Made by a program: the position numbers and the translations under genes
Notes under the pieces: model-generated
Seen by the model: the letters and a program-made list of their open reading frames with translations, nothing else
The model's database searches: none
Told to the model about the DNA's origin: nothing
Shown: one piece after another, positions 1 to 5,827 of the stretch
Numbering within the stretch: position 1 is the first letter of the stretch
How the letters are laid out: each line of letters starts with the position of its first letter
Assembly (NCBI GenBank): GCA_964610885.1
Contig: CAZSWR010000058.1
Location: 1 to 24,484, forward strand
Direction of reading: 5' to 3'
Origin: CAZSWR01 sp964610885
Lineage (GTDB): Bacteria > Bacteroidota > Ignavibacteria > Kapaibacteriales > UBA2268
DNA: 24,484 bases

Positions 1-32
1 CAACATTCGTTGCGCTTGATTTCGCCCGACAC

Positions 33-55
33 AAAATATAACAAATTTCTACTTG
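33..55. repeat. Left attachment site (attL) direct repeat
   Basis: These 23 bases are identical to 5756-5778 and mark the left end of the element. Bases 1-32 are then chromosomal flank. The match stops at the preceding base: four A's are shared, while the right copy has a fifth A that belongs to the element. Bases 56-210 hold no gene that I can see. Confidence 0.8.
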
Positions 56-120
56 AAATAATGTATATGCGTGTAACTGTTTGATTGCTAAATGCTTACG
101 AATGTGCCGAATTTCAAAGG

Positions 121-137
121 AACAAATAAGAAACAAA
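121..137. repeat. Left 17-bp arm-type repeat
   Basis: The sequence aacaaataagaaacaaa occurs here, 66 bases inside the left att site, and again in the same orientation at 5561-5577 near the right end. Paired repeats of this kind near both ends of an integrase element are typical arm sites bound by the N-terminal domain of the integrase. The function is inferred from position and identity. Confidence 0.55.
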
Positions 138-210
138 ACTTGCACAAACTCTAAGAATCATAATCGTAAAATTTGACAAAAGCAAGTTAGTAAAATTTTG
201 GTTAAGGAAA

Positions 211-238
211 AAACAAAAAAGGCTCATTCCTGAGCCTT
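211..238 (-). terminator. Rho-independent terminator of the element's left operon
   Basis: An 8-bp perfect stem (219-226 with 231-238, loop ttcc) is followed on the minus strand by a T-rich run (rc of 211-220). It starts 3 bases after the stop codon of the HTH gene at 241-642 and closes the operon at the edge of the element. Confidence 0.85.
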
Positions 239-240
239 AT

Positions 241-642
241 TCAATATTCGATAGTTTCTTCTTTTTCCCAATCGAATATATCAAAATCATTCGATTTCAA
301 TTTGACGGTTTGCAATTCATTGCCGATTTGCCTTTCAGTCCTATCAAGCAGAATAGACAAATCCTTGATTGAAAGGGCGCTGTAATCCCTTTGATCAAGT
401 TCATCGTTTATCTTTCTTAGTCTCTCGAAAAGGATTTTCACACGCTCTTGCTTCGATACTGCCATTTGCTCAATTAGCTCTTGGAATTGCTCAAACTTCA
501 TTTGATTAATATCCCTTTCAAACTGCTTATTCCATGCAAGCAAAGTGGGCTTTGAAACGTTAATCTCTTTCGAGATAACATCAAAACTCTTGCCGTTCGC
601 TCTTAGCTCAATGAATTTGTGTTTTACATCTGTATTTTTCAT
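241..642 (-). CDS. Small helix-turn-helix DNA-binding protein
   Basis: The 133-residue protein has an N-terminal helix-turn-helix (about residues 17-41, with the pattern GKSFDVISKEINVSKPTLLAW). A charged, helix-rich segment follows (about 50-110) that probably forms a coiled coil for dimerisation, and the tail is acidic. Proteins of this shape resemble the HTH parts of transposase or terminase small subunits and small element regulators. It is the last gene of the rep-side group, 436 bases after the rep gene, with its own terminator. A weak AGG lies upstream of the ATG. It could be the element's repressor or copy-control protein; the specific role is not shown by the sequence. Confidence 0.7.
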   Translation of the reverse strand: MKNTDVKHKFIELRANGKSFDVISKEINVSKPTLLAWNKQFERDINQMKFEQFQELIEQMAVSKQERVKILFERLRKINDELDQRDYSALSIKDLSILLDRTERQIGNELQTVKLKSNDFDIFDWEKEETIEY

Positions 643-1078
643 GGTTTTTTACCTAATTATTGGATAATCTACGTAATTAATTGATGTGGCTTTGTTTAGC
701 CATAATTTTTCGCTCATAAATTGCCGTGGTGGCGTTTTCGGGCAGCTAAGCATATAAACACACGCCTAATTGTCTAAATTGCCTAAATCGAATTAGCGGC
801 GTTTTTATGCGAAAACGAGAGAATCCCTTTTTTAACATATGCGAAATAACGATAAATTGAACTAAAATGAAGTTTTATGCCTTTTTATTATATGGCAAAA
901 CCCGACAATATTGTCTTTTATTAATATGGCAAAAATGGAAATCCCTTTTTTATGATATGGCAAAACATGGAAAAAATGAAGTATAATGAAGAATATTTCC
1001 AAGAAACAGGCAGCTCAAAATTGATTGATTTGGCATAAACCAATTCTTTCATTTTGCCGTGAGCTGCCCGTTTTAGTC
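643..1078. other. 436-base non-coding region of the element with short direct repeats
   Basis: No credible gene lies here. The sequence atatggcaaaa occurs three times (890-900, 924-934, 955-965; start-to-start spacings 34 and 31), and aatccctttttta occurs twice (822-834, 940-952). The stretch 810-1000 is very AT-rich. Together with the inverted repeat at 1009-1068 just downstream of rep, this looks like an iteron-like or origin/regulatory region. It could equally hold the promoter and operators of the HTH gene at 241-642. Confidence 0.5.
1009..1068. repeat. Inverted repeat downstream of rep
   Basis: The arms ggcagctca (1009-1017) and tgagctgcc (1060-1068) are perfect complements separated by 42 bases. 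The loop contains a further short ggca/tgcc pairing. It starts 10 bases past the rep stop codon. No T-run follows on the minus strand, so it is not a standard terminator. A replication-origin cruciform or an RNA structure is possible. Confidence 0.55.
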
Positions 1079-2002
1079 TTACCTAAAATTTGACAATGCT
1101 AAATCAAATTTCTTGTCAATTTCATTAGTCAAACTGTTTGGCTCTGTGAAGTCGGGCAGCGTGCTAATAGCTTCGATTTTCTTCTTTAGTTTCCATGCCC
1201 TTTGCCTATCAAATGAAGCGTTCTTTTGGGCATACTCAATAAGAGCCAAAGCCTTATCCTTGCCTTTTTCTTTCAGATATTCATTTGCCATGTAATCGAC
1301 AATGTTTTTACTGTTTAGGTTCTTGATTGCTTGAGATGTAATCTTGCTCATTGGATTCCTCTTGATTTCTTGAAACTTCGATCGAAATTCATTTATGCAA
1401 TTCACGTAAAAGTCTTCTTCGTACAAATCTTTGGCAAACACCGTGCTGCCTGTGAGTTTGTACAATCGTTTTAAGTACCGATTCTCAATCCTAAGCACGT
1501 TACGACCTACGAAAATTGACGGTATAGGCTCTTTCTTTTGCTTGCACTCTTTCAACTTATCGTAGAAACAAAAGTATCTCTCTTTCGTGGCATAGTACAA
1601 ATTATCCTTATCGATTGAAAAACGCTTGTATCGAGCGAGCGAGCCAAAGTAAGGCATATAATTGCACGGCGCTTCATCAAGTATCAAGTTCAAAGCAATA
1701 TCGAGCCGAAACACTTTGGCTTTCTCAATATCTGTTTGCAATTCATTGCCTATACACTCGAGAGCCTTTTGCGTTTCGCCACGTGTAAGACAAGCAAGGT
1801 TGTTTCCATAATGATATTTTGACAATGAGCCGTCAATAATTAACATATTGCCATAGGTTCGCACTTTCAAATTTCTCAAGCGTGCTTTTGAATTTAGTTC
1901 GCCTGTATCCCTATTTGCAAATTGAGCGTAATCAGTTAGTGCCGAAACTTCAAAACTATCTACGTTTTCCAATTCCAATCCCAACTTGATCGAATCATAC
2001 AT
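1079..2002 (-). CDS. Phage/plasmid replication initiator, gpII/X-like
   Basis: The 307-residue protein matches, by pattern, the replication protein family of filamentous phages (gene II/X; Phage_X and Phage_CRI in Pfam). It shows GSLSKYHYGNN (58-68), FRLDIALN (98-105), CFYDKLKE (145-152) and NVLRIENRYLKRL (168-180), all characteristic stretches of that family. Such proteins nick one strand at an origin and start rolling-circle replication. The length is close to that of the shorter family members. I could not place the catalytic tyrosine with certainty. The gene sits between two strong inverted repeats (1009-1068 and 2094-2122), either of which could be or flank its origin. No phage coat or assembly genes accompany it, so the carrier is plasmid-like or a satellite. 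Confidence 0.75.
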   Translation of the reverse strand: MYDSIKLGLELENVDSFEVSALTDYAQFANRDTGELNSKARLRNLKVRTYGNMLIIDGSLSKYHYGNNLACLTRGETQKALECIGNELQTDIEKAKVFRLDIALNLILDEAPCNYMPYFGSLARYKRFSIDKDNLYYATKERYFCFYDKLKECKQKKEPIPSIFVGRNVLRIENRYLKRLYKLTGSTVFAKDLYEEDFYVNCINEFRSKFQEIKRNPMSKITSQAIKNLNSKNIVDYMANEYLKEKGKDKALALIEYAQKNASFDRQRAWKLKKKIEAISTLPDFTEPNSLTNEIDKKFDLALSNFR

Positions 2003-2005
2003 ATT

Positions 2006-2016
2006 TGCCTAACAAT
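2006..2016. promoter_or_regulatory. Repeated 11-bp motif upstream of rep (and xis)
   Basis: tgcctaacaat occurs just upstream of rep here and again upstream of the excisionase-like gene at 2991-3001. Related ttgcctaa and acctaatta versions lie upstream of the HTH gene near 778-786 and 651-659. Such sharing suggests an operator for an element regulator. Near rep, its reverse complement also contributes a weak AGG ribosome-binding site. Confidence 0.3.
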
Positions 2017-2093
2017 CTGTATTCGTGTAACAAAAAGTGATACCTAAAACATCTTAAATAAATAGACTATGGCTTTTGACTGCCCTAAGCTCT

Positions 2094-2122
2094 GAGCGTG
2101 CAATTTTTAACCTTGCACGCTC
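2094..2122. repeat. 10-bp perfect inverted repeat upstream of rep
   Basis: gagcgtgcaa (2094-2103) pairs perfectly with ttgcacgctc (2113-2122) around a 9-base loop. It lies in the 143-base gap between the unknown gene (2146-2583) and rep. No T-run follows on either strand, which argues against an intrinsic terminator. It may be an origin hairpin for the gpII-like initiator, an mRNA processing site or an attenuator. Confidence 0.55.
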
Positions 2123-2145
2123 TCGAGCATTTCAGGTTTTCACGT

Positions 2146-2583
2146 CTATATTTCTTTTGCTGCCATTCTTAGGCTTTGCATTTCGTTTTCCAAAGAAACA
2201 TCATTCTCGATAAACATGGAATAGAATGAGCCGAAATACTGCTTTGATCCTTTGCAAACGAAGATTTCTAAGGTATCGAATATCAAATTAACCAAAATCA
2301 AATCTTGTTTGAAGTCCCCAAAGCCTTTTTCTCTTTCGTTCGGCTCGAAATAAATTCCTGTATGGAATGATTTTATACCGTTTACCTTTCCACAATCAAG
2401 AGTGTATTGTGGCTTTCGTTCCAATTTTGAATTGATGAAGTCGGGGCGCTCGCTCAGGTAAATAACATATTCGTTCTTTGCCGTCGTAACGTGAAGCGGC
2501 TCATATTGGTTTGTGAATGCTGTAAGTACAAATTTTGTCTTTGAGCCTTTTGCTTTTTCATAGCAATAATAAGAATCTATCAT
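2146..2583 (-). CDS. Element protein of unknown function (145 aa)
   Basis: I choose the ATG at 2583. It follows the stop codon of the upstream excisionase gene by one base (TAAAATG arrangement), has AAGGAA upstream, and starts a clean protein MIDSYYCYEK. A longer frame reading back to 2775 only overlaps the upstream gene out of frame. The protein has no signal peptide or membrane segment and is predicted to be mixed alpha/beta with many aromatic residues. No family is recognised. It is translationally coupled to the excisionase-like gene and precedes rep. In filamentous phages the neighbour of gene II is the ssDNA-binding protein; that role here is only a guess. Confidence 0.7.
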   Translation of the reverse strand: MIDSYYCYEKAKGSKTKFVLTAFTNQYEPLHVTTAKNEYVIYLSERPDFINSKLERKPQYTLDCGKVNGIKSFHTGIYFEPNEREKGFGDFKQDLILVNLIFDTLEIFVCKGSKQYFGSFYSMFIENDVSLENEMQSLRMAAKEI

Positions 2584-2584
2584 T

Positions 2585-2950
2585 TTAGTTCCTTTGGTTT
2601 TGTGATACAAAATCGGCTGCCTGTTTGTCAAGTTCGGCGTGGCTTTGGCGTTTAGTATCTGAAATCCAAGAATCAAGCTCAGATTTTCTGAAATAAACTC
2701 TTTTGCCGTTTGGTTTGTAGTGTGGAATCTGCTTGGCGTGTGTAAGGAAATACAAGTGCGAAACGCTAATATCAAGATACTTGGCAGCGTTTTTTGATGT
2801 TAGCAAATCATAGCTTTCTTCTTTGGTTTGCTTCGTGCTGTGGAATTGCTCTTTTAGGCTCAACACAAGCGTTTTAAGCTCTGTTAGTTGTTCGGGCAGC
2901 GCGTTTATTGCTTCAAAGTCAATAACGGCGCTCATGGTCTGTAAACTCAT
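2585..2950 (-). CDS. Excisionase-like MerR-type helix-turn-helix protein
   Basis: The 121-residue protein carries a C-terminal winged-HTH of the excisionase/HTH_17 type. Residues 49-95 run LLTSKNAAKYL ... HLYFLTHAKQIPHYKPNGKRVYFRKSELDSWI, the usual order of recognition helix, K-x-G-K-R-x-x-F wing and S-x-L-D-x-W end. An N-terminal helical segment (15-45) may be a coiled coil. Such proteins bend DNA and steer the integrase toward excision, or act as regulators. AGGAAAGGG lies just upstream of the ATG; an in-frame ATG at codon 6 is an alternative start. It is first in the gene group xis-unknown-rep. Confidence 0.75.
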   Translation of the reverse strand: MSLQTMSAVIDFEAINALPEQLTELKTLVLSLKEQFHSTKQTKEESYDLLTSKNAAKYLDISVSHLYFLTHAKQIPHYKPNGKRVYFRKSELDSWISDTKRQSHAELDKQAADFVSQNQRN

Positions 2951-3139
2951 TTTTATCCCTTTCCTATTTGGAAAATCGTTAATTTAGTACTGCCTAACAA
3001 TTGCCTTGTTTGAATCGGTATCGATTCTTTCAGGGCTTTTTTGTGGCGTTATGAGTTTTGCGCAAAACCACGAAGCGAAATTAATAGGAAAAAAAAGGGG
3101 AAACAATTGATAGGGCTTGATATATCAATAGGTATCAAT

Positions 3140-3163
3140 AAAAAAAAGCGGCTTTTGCCGCTT
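3140..3163 (-). terminator. Rho-independent terminator after the int operon
   Basis: A 7-bp stem (3146-3152 with 3157-3163, loop tttt) is followed on the minus strand by a run of T's. It begins 2 bases beyond the stop codon of the gene at 3165-4463 and separates the integrase group from the excisionase/rep group. Confidence 0.85.
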
Positions 3164-3164
3164 A

Positions 3165-4463
3165 TTATTTGTTTTTTAGATTGCTAACACTCGATTCTAT
3201 TTTGTCTTTATTTTTGGGCTTCTTTGTGGCAAGATAATTCTGTTTTGTCTGTGCTAAAGTCTTGTTATTGAATGGTTTGCCGTTTTTATCCTGAAAGTGT
3301 TTTGATACTAAGGAATGAATGTTTTCATCATCGATATATTTTTGATTAATTAAACTCTCAAAAAAAGCTACTAACTGAGTTTGCGAGCCTTTCCAAGTAA
3401 TCTTTTCAACTTCAATAGGGGCTGCCTGTTTTTTTCCCTTTCTTTCGGGCAGTTCGCTTTCAGGTTGTTTGAGTGTTTCCATTGGTGGCGTTTCCTTTGG
3501 TTGGAATTGATTTAATTTGTCTTCGTAGTACTGTTTCTGATTTTCCAAGTTTGAAATAGTATTTTTTGCCGATGAACTTTTTAGCAAAGCATTATGCCAA
3601 AAATTGTAATAATCATGGTGATCATGCTTTATACTCTCATATTGCTTTGCCTTATCTTGCGCTTCAATCATTGCGGTATTGAAATATTCAAGTTCCCTTG
3701 AAATTAATAAAAGAATTGTTTTTAGGTATTTTATCGAATCGTCTTTGTTCATTTGCAATAACTTATCTTCGATTGTCATTCTAATATTGCTTTGAGTATG
3801 TTCGCAATCGAAGCCGAAATATGAAATGAGTAACTCTCTTGTACCAAAAACATCAATTGAATCTACATCAAACGTTTCTTTCCATTCATTTTTGAGTTCA
3901 TCAATGGGGCTTTTTGCACTTGGTGGCATAAGCGAAACAATCAATCTTTCAAATTTGTCAATTTTTTTAAACTCATTAATAAAAAAAGATTCGTCTGAAT
4001 ACACTTCTATATAATACCTAATAATTCCATTTGAAATTTTAATAAAAGTTTTATGCGAACAAATTATGTTATGCTGAAATTCATTATCAAAAATCGGCTC
4101 ATCAAGATTAAAATTTTCAAAATTAAATCTTCTTATCTCTTCTTCGAGTGTAAGTCCTAATATTTCTTCAAATCTATTCTCAAGTTCGCTTATTTCGATT
4201 TTCTTTTTTTTAACAAGATAATTAAGTGAATCGACAATTTCACGATAGTTTTCACGTTGCTTTGAGATTTGTTCTCTTCTTACTGTGATTTGGATTTCAA
4301 GTAAATCAAGATATTTCTTGATTTCCTTTGGCTCAGCAAGTATTATTACATCTCTTTTGATTTTCGTCTCTGTATATTCATCGAATAATTCATCAATTTT
4401 ATGAAAAAACTCTTTGTCATCAATTTTGGAAAGCAGCGTTTTAATTGGATTGATTTCACTCAT
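3165..4463 (-). CDS. Coiled-coil element protein with conserved-looking C-terminal module
   Basis: The 432-residue protein starts at the ATG at 4463, with AAGG upstream; a GTG two codons earlier is possible. Residues from about 45 to 105 are highly charged and heptad-like, and a second coiled coil lies near 270-320. A low-complexity Pro/Glu/Lys linker leads to a C-terminal region beginning ITWKGSQTQLVAFFESLINQ and continuing through KHFQDKNGKPFNNKTLAQTKQNY. This end resembles, from memory, a C-terminal module in Bacteroidota proteins encoded next to integrases and, more loosely, RteC regulators of conjugative transposons. It starts 21 bases after the int stop, so it is very likely co-transcribed with int. 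A role in controlling excision or replication is possible but unproven. Confidence 0.7.
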   Translation of the reverse strand: MSEINPIKTLLSKIDDKEFFHKIDELFDEYTETKIKRDVIILAEPKEIKKYLDLLEIQITVRREQISKQRENYREIVDSLNYLVKKKKIEISELENRFEEILGLTLEEEIRRFNFENFNLDEPIFDNEFQHNIICSHKTFIKISNGIIRYYIEVYSDESFFINEFKKIDKFERLIVSLMPPSAKSPIDELKNEWKETFDVDSIDVFGTRELLISYFGFDCEHTQSNIRMTIEDKLLQMNKDDSIKYLKTILLLISRELEYFNTAMIEAQDKAKQYESIKHDHHDYYNFWHNALLKSSSAKNTISNLENQKQYYEDKLNQFQPKETPPMETLKQPESELPERKGKKQAAPIEVEKITWKGSQTQLVAFFESLINQKYIDDENIHSLVSKHFQDKNGKPFNNKTLAQTKQNYLATKKPKNKDKIESSVSNLKNK

Positions 4464-4484
4464 AACCACACCTTAGAATTTAAG

Positions 4485-5543
4485 TTAGATATTGATTTTT
4501 GGAAATAGCTTGGCAGCTTGGATTTTTCGCTCGCTTATTATATCGGCATATACAAGCGTTGTTTCGAGCAAGGTATGCCCTAACAGTTCTTTCAGCACGA
4601 AAATATCCCCACCAAGAGACAAATAATTCACTGCAAACGAATGCCTTGCCGTGTGGAATGAGACGTTTTTTTCAATGCCCGCCCTTGCTGCCCAACGCTT
4701 TAGGCTTTTATTAATGGAAACGGTGTGAATGAGATGAAATACTCTTTCATCATTCTTTGGCAGCACTTGCAAAATTTGTTTTGCCGGCTCAGTTAATGGA
4801 AAAATTAGCAGCTCTTGAGTTTTCTCTTGATGTATCGAAATGGAATCATTTTGTATATTTTGCCAAGTCAATTTTAGAATATCTGAAATCCTTAAACCTG
4901 TGAAACAGGCAAAGATGAAAGCAAGTTTAACCTGTGTATTGCTTATTTGTGTATCTGAAAGCGTTTGAATTTCTTCTATGCTAAGGTATGCCCTTTTGTT
5001 TTTTGTCCTTTTGGGCAGTGAAATGCTTAGGAAAGGATTGTCAATTATGATTTTATCTTTCAGGGCTTGGTTTATGACGGCTTTTATTTTAGCCAAGTAG
5101 ATAGAAATTGTGCTTGGTTTAAGGTGTTCTTCGTGCAAGTATGAAATGAAGTTTTGCAAGAAATCCTTGCTTATACTCTGAAATGAAATATCAGTGCCTT
5201 TGAACTTTTCGAGATAGTGAATACACTGCAAATACGACCTTTTTGTATTTGCGCTTTTGGTCTCAGAGTACTTCTTGATGAAAGTAATGAAGTTGGTTTT
5301 TGATTTGCTTTTGGCAATGAAGCCGTTTGAAGCGTTTGCAAGCTCTGTTTCTCTCTTGGCTTTGATCTTATGAGCAAGCTCAAGAATTTCTTTGTTCTTC
5401 GATTTCGTAGTCTTATCGGTTCTTTTCTCAGGCTCTAAGTATAGGTTTAAATATTCATAATACCTTTTGCCATTGTCGTAAATATCCAAATACAGGGATT
5501 GCCTGTTTCCACTAATATTCTTTTTACGTAGTGCTAATTTCAT
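4485..5543 (-). CDS. int: Tyrosine recombinase (site-specific integrase)
   Basis: The 352-residue protein has an arm-binding-like N-terminus (MKLALRKKNISGNRQSLYLDIY, typical of Bacteroidota integrases), a SAM-like core-binding domain (about 82-170) and a C-terminal catalytic domain. Catalytic residues are visible: R218 in GLRISD, probable K241, H297 and R300 in HTARH, H323 in LLGHT, and Y332 in VYAD. All are present, so it should be active. I chose the ATG at 5543 because GGAAAC lies before it and the longer reading adds an unrelated AT-encoded hydrophobic tail. It cuts and rejoins DNA at the flanking 23-bp att repeats. Its promoter overlaps putative arm sites, suggesting autoregulation. Confidence 0.93.
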   Translation of the reverse strand: MKLALRKKNISGNRQSLYLDIYDNGKRYYEYLNLYLEPEKRTDKTTKSKNKEILELAHKIKAKRETELANASNGFIAKSKSKTNFITFIKKYSETKSANTKRSYLQCIHYLEKFKGTDISFQSISKDFLQNFISYLHEEHLKPSTISIYLAKIKAVINQALKDKIIIDNPFLSISLPKRTKNKRAYLSIEEIQTLSDTQISNTQVKLAFIFACFTGLRISDILKLTWQNIQNDSISIHQEKTQELLIFPLTEPAKQILQVLPKNDERVFHLIHTVSINKSLKRWAARAGIEKNVSFHTARHSFAVNYLSLGGDIFVLKELLGHTLLETTLVYADIISERKIQAAKLFPKINI

Positions 5544-5560
5544 GGTGTTTCCATTCGAGA

Positions 5561-5605
5561 AACAAATAAGAAACAAATCTATGCAAAAAAACAAAAAGAA
5601 ACAAG
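5561..5605. repeat. Right arm-type repeats (17-bp copy plus degenerate copy)
   Basis: Bases 5561-5577 repeat the 17-bp sequence of 121-137 exactly. A degenerate copy (aacaaaaagaaacaag, one base shorter with a changed last base) lies at 5590-5605. Both fall just upstream of the integrase start and overlap the predicted int promoter, so integrase binding here could both build the recombination complex and repress its own gene. Confidence 0.5.
5574..5604 (-). promoter_or_regulatory. Predicted int promoter (Bacteroidota type)
   Basis: Read on the minus strand, TTG (5604-5602), 20 bases, then TAGATTTG (5581-5574) fits the -33 TTG / -7 TAnnTTTG pattern. It lies 30 bases upstream of the int ATG. 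The 17-bp arm-type repeat (5561-5577) overlaps the -7 box and start point. Confidence 0.5.
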
Positions 5606-5623
5606 AATTATTCCACAGTATAT

Positions 5624-5656
5624 AAAAAAAGCAAAGCACTTAATATGCTTTGCTTT
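5624..5656 (-). terminator. Rho-independent terminator upstream of int
   Basis: An 11-bp perfect stem (5628-5638 with 5646-5656, 7-base loop) is followed on the minus strand by a T-run (rc of 5624-5630). It stops transcripts that enter the element from the right. The int promoter lies just beyond it, so int is insulated from outside transcription. Confidence 0.8.
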
Positions 5657-5701
5657 ATGGTGTTTATCTGTTTTTGTAAATTGTTGTTTTTTGAGTGTTC
5701 T

Positions 5702-5719
5702 ATTTCTACTTGCAATCAA
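5702..5719. repeat. Second copy of att-flank sequence
   Basis: atttctacttgcaatcaa (18 bp) is repeated exactly at 5768-5785, which spans the end of attR and the chromosomal base pairs beyond it. The internal copy therefore carries host-side sequence 66 bp inside the element. It may be another integrase-binding site or a relic of an earlier insertion at the same target. Confidence 0.5.
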
Positions 5720-5753
5720 ACCACAACCGAGCAACTGCAAGAAATTTTCACCG

Positions 5754-5785
5754 CAAAAATATAACAAATTTCTACTTGCAATCAA
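5754..5785 (-). promoter_or_regulatory. Promoter-like sequence spanning attR
   Basis: Minus-strand reading gives TTG (5785-5783), 21 bases, then TATTTTTG (5761-5754), a full TAnnTTTG match. The TTG comes from chromosomal flank and the last two bases of the -7 box come from the element, so the complete promoter exists only at this junction. At attL the same core has one A fewer and a different upstream trinucleotide. Confidence 0.4.
5756..5778. repeat. Right attachment site (attR) direct repeat
   Basis: Identical to 33-55. It lies about 10 bases from the nuoC terminator and 213 bases upstream of the integrase start codon, the usual position for an att site next to its integrase. The recombination crossover should lie inside these 23 bases. 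Confidence 0.8.
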
Positions 5786-5787
5786 TT

Positions 5788-5815
5788 AAAAAAAACAGCC
5801 CAATGAGTGGGCTGT
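5788..5815 (-). terminator. Rho-independent terminator of nuoC
   Basis: An 8-bp stem ACAGCCCA/TGGGCTGT (5795-5802 with 5808-5815, 5-base loop) is followed on the minus strand by eight T's (rc of 5788-5795). It lies 12 bases after the nuoC stop codon. Confidence 0.9.
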
Positions 5816-5827
5816 CTGATAAAGTGT

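Larger units (their letters stand above)
5624..5750 (-). ncRNA. Candidate small RNA at the right end of the element
   Basis: A promoter-like pair at attR (5754-5785) points leftward, and a strong terminator ends about 127 bases later at 5624. No convincing reading frame lies between them. Inside, cttgca (5709-5714) and tgcaag (5736-5741) can pair. The arrangement predicts a short untranslated transcript, which could regulate int or simply be a leader left by insertion. There is no family match; this is inference from signals only. Confidence 0.25.
33..5778. mobile_element. Small integrated element with tyrosine recombinase and gpII-like replication initiator
   Basis: The stretch is bounded by a 23-bp perfect direct repeat (33-55 and 5756-5778). 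It contains a complete tyrosine recombinase beside the right end, an excisionase-like HTH protein, a phage/plasmid replication initiator, a small HTH protein and two unknowns, all on the minus strand. It is visibly AT-richer than the nuoC-mutL DNA to its right. No capsid, secretin, packaging, relaxase or cargo gene is seen. The gene set fits a small integrative plasmid-like or phage-satellite element that can excise and replicate by rolling circle; that lifestyle is inferred. It inserted in an intergenic region just past the nuoC terminator, not in a tRNA gene visible here. The chromosomal gene to its left lies outside the window. Confidence 0.85.

Noticed and set aside
2584..2775. Longer start for the 145-residue element protein
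   Set aside because: The extension overlaps the excisionase-like gene in another frame; the ATG at 2583 has a ribosome-binding site and a one-base junction with the upstream stop.
2991..3002. tgcctaacaatt resembles the start of an integron attC site
   Set aside because: No matching GTTAGGC partner with the required palindromic spacing is found nearby, and no integron integrase is present; the same motif occurs upstream of rep as a regulatory-like repeat.
5779..5827. tRNA gene as integration target
   Set aside because: The sequence next to attR is the nuoC terminator, with no cloverleaf or T-loop consensus; the 23-bp repeat itself is AT-rich and not tRNA-like.
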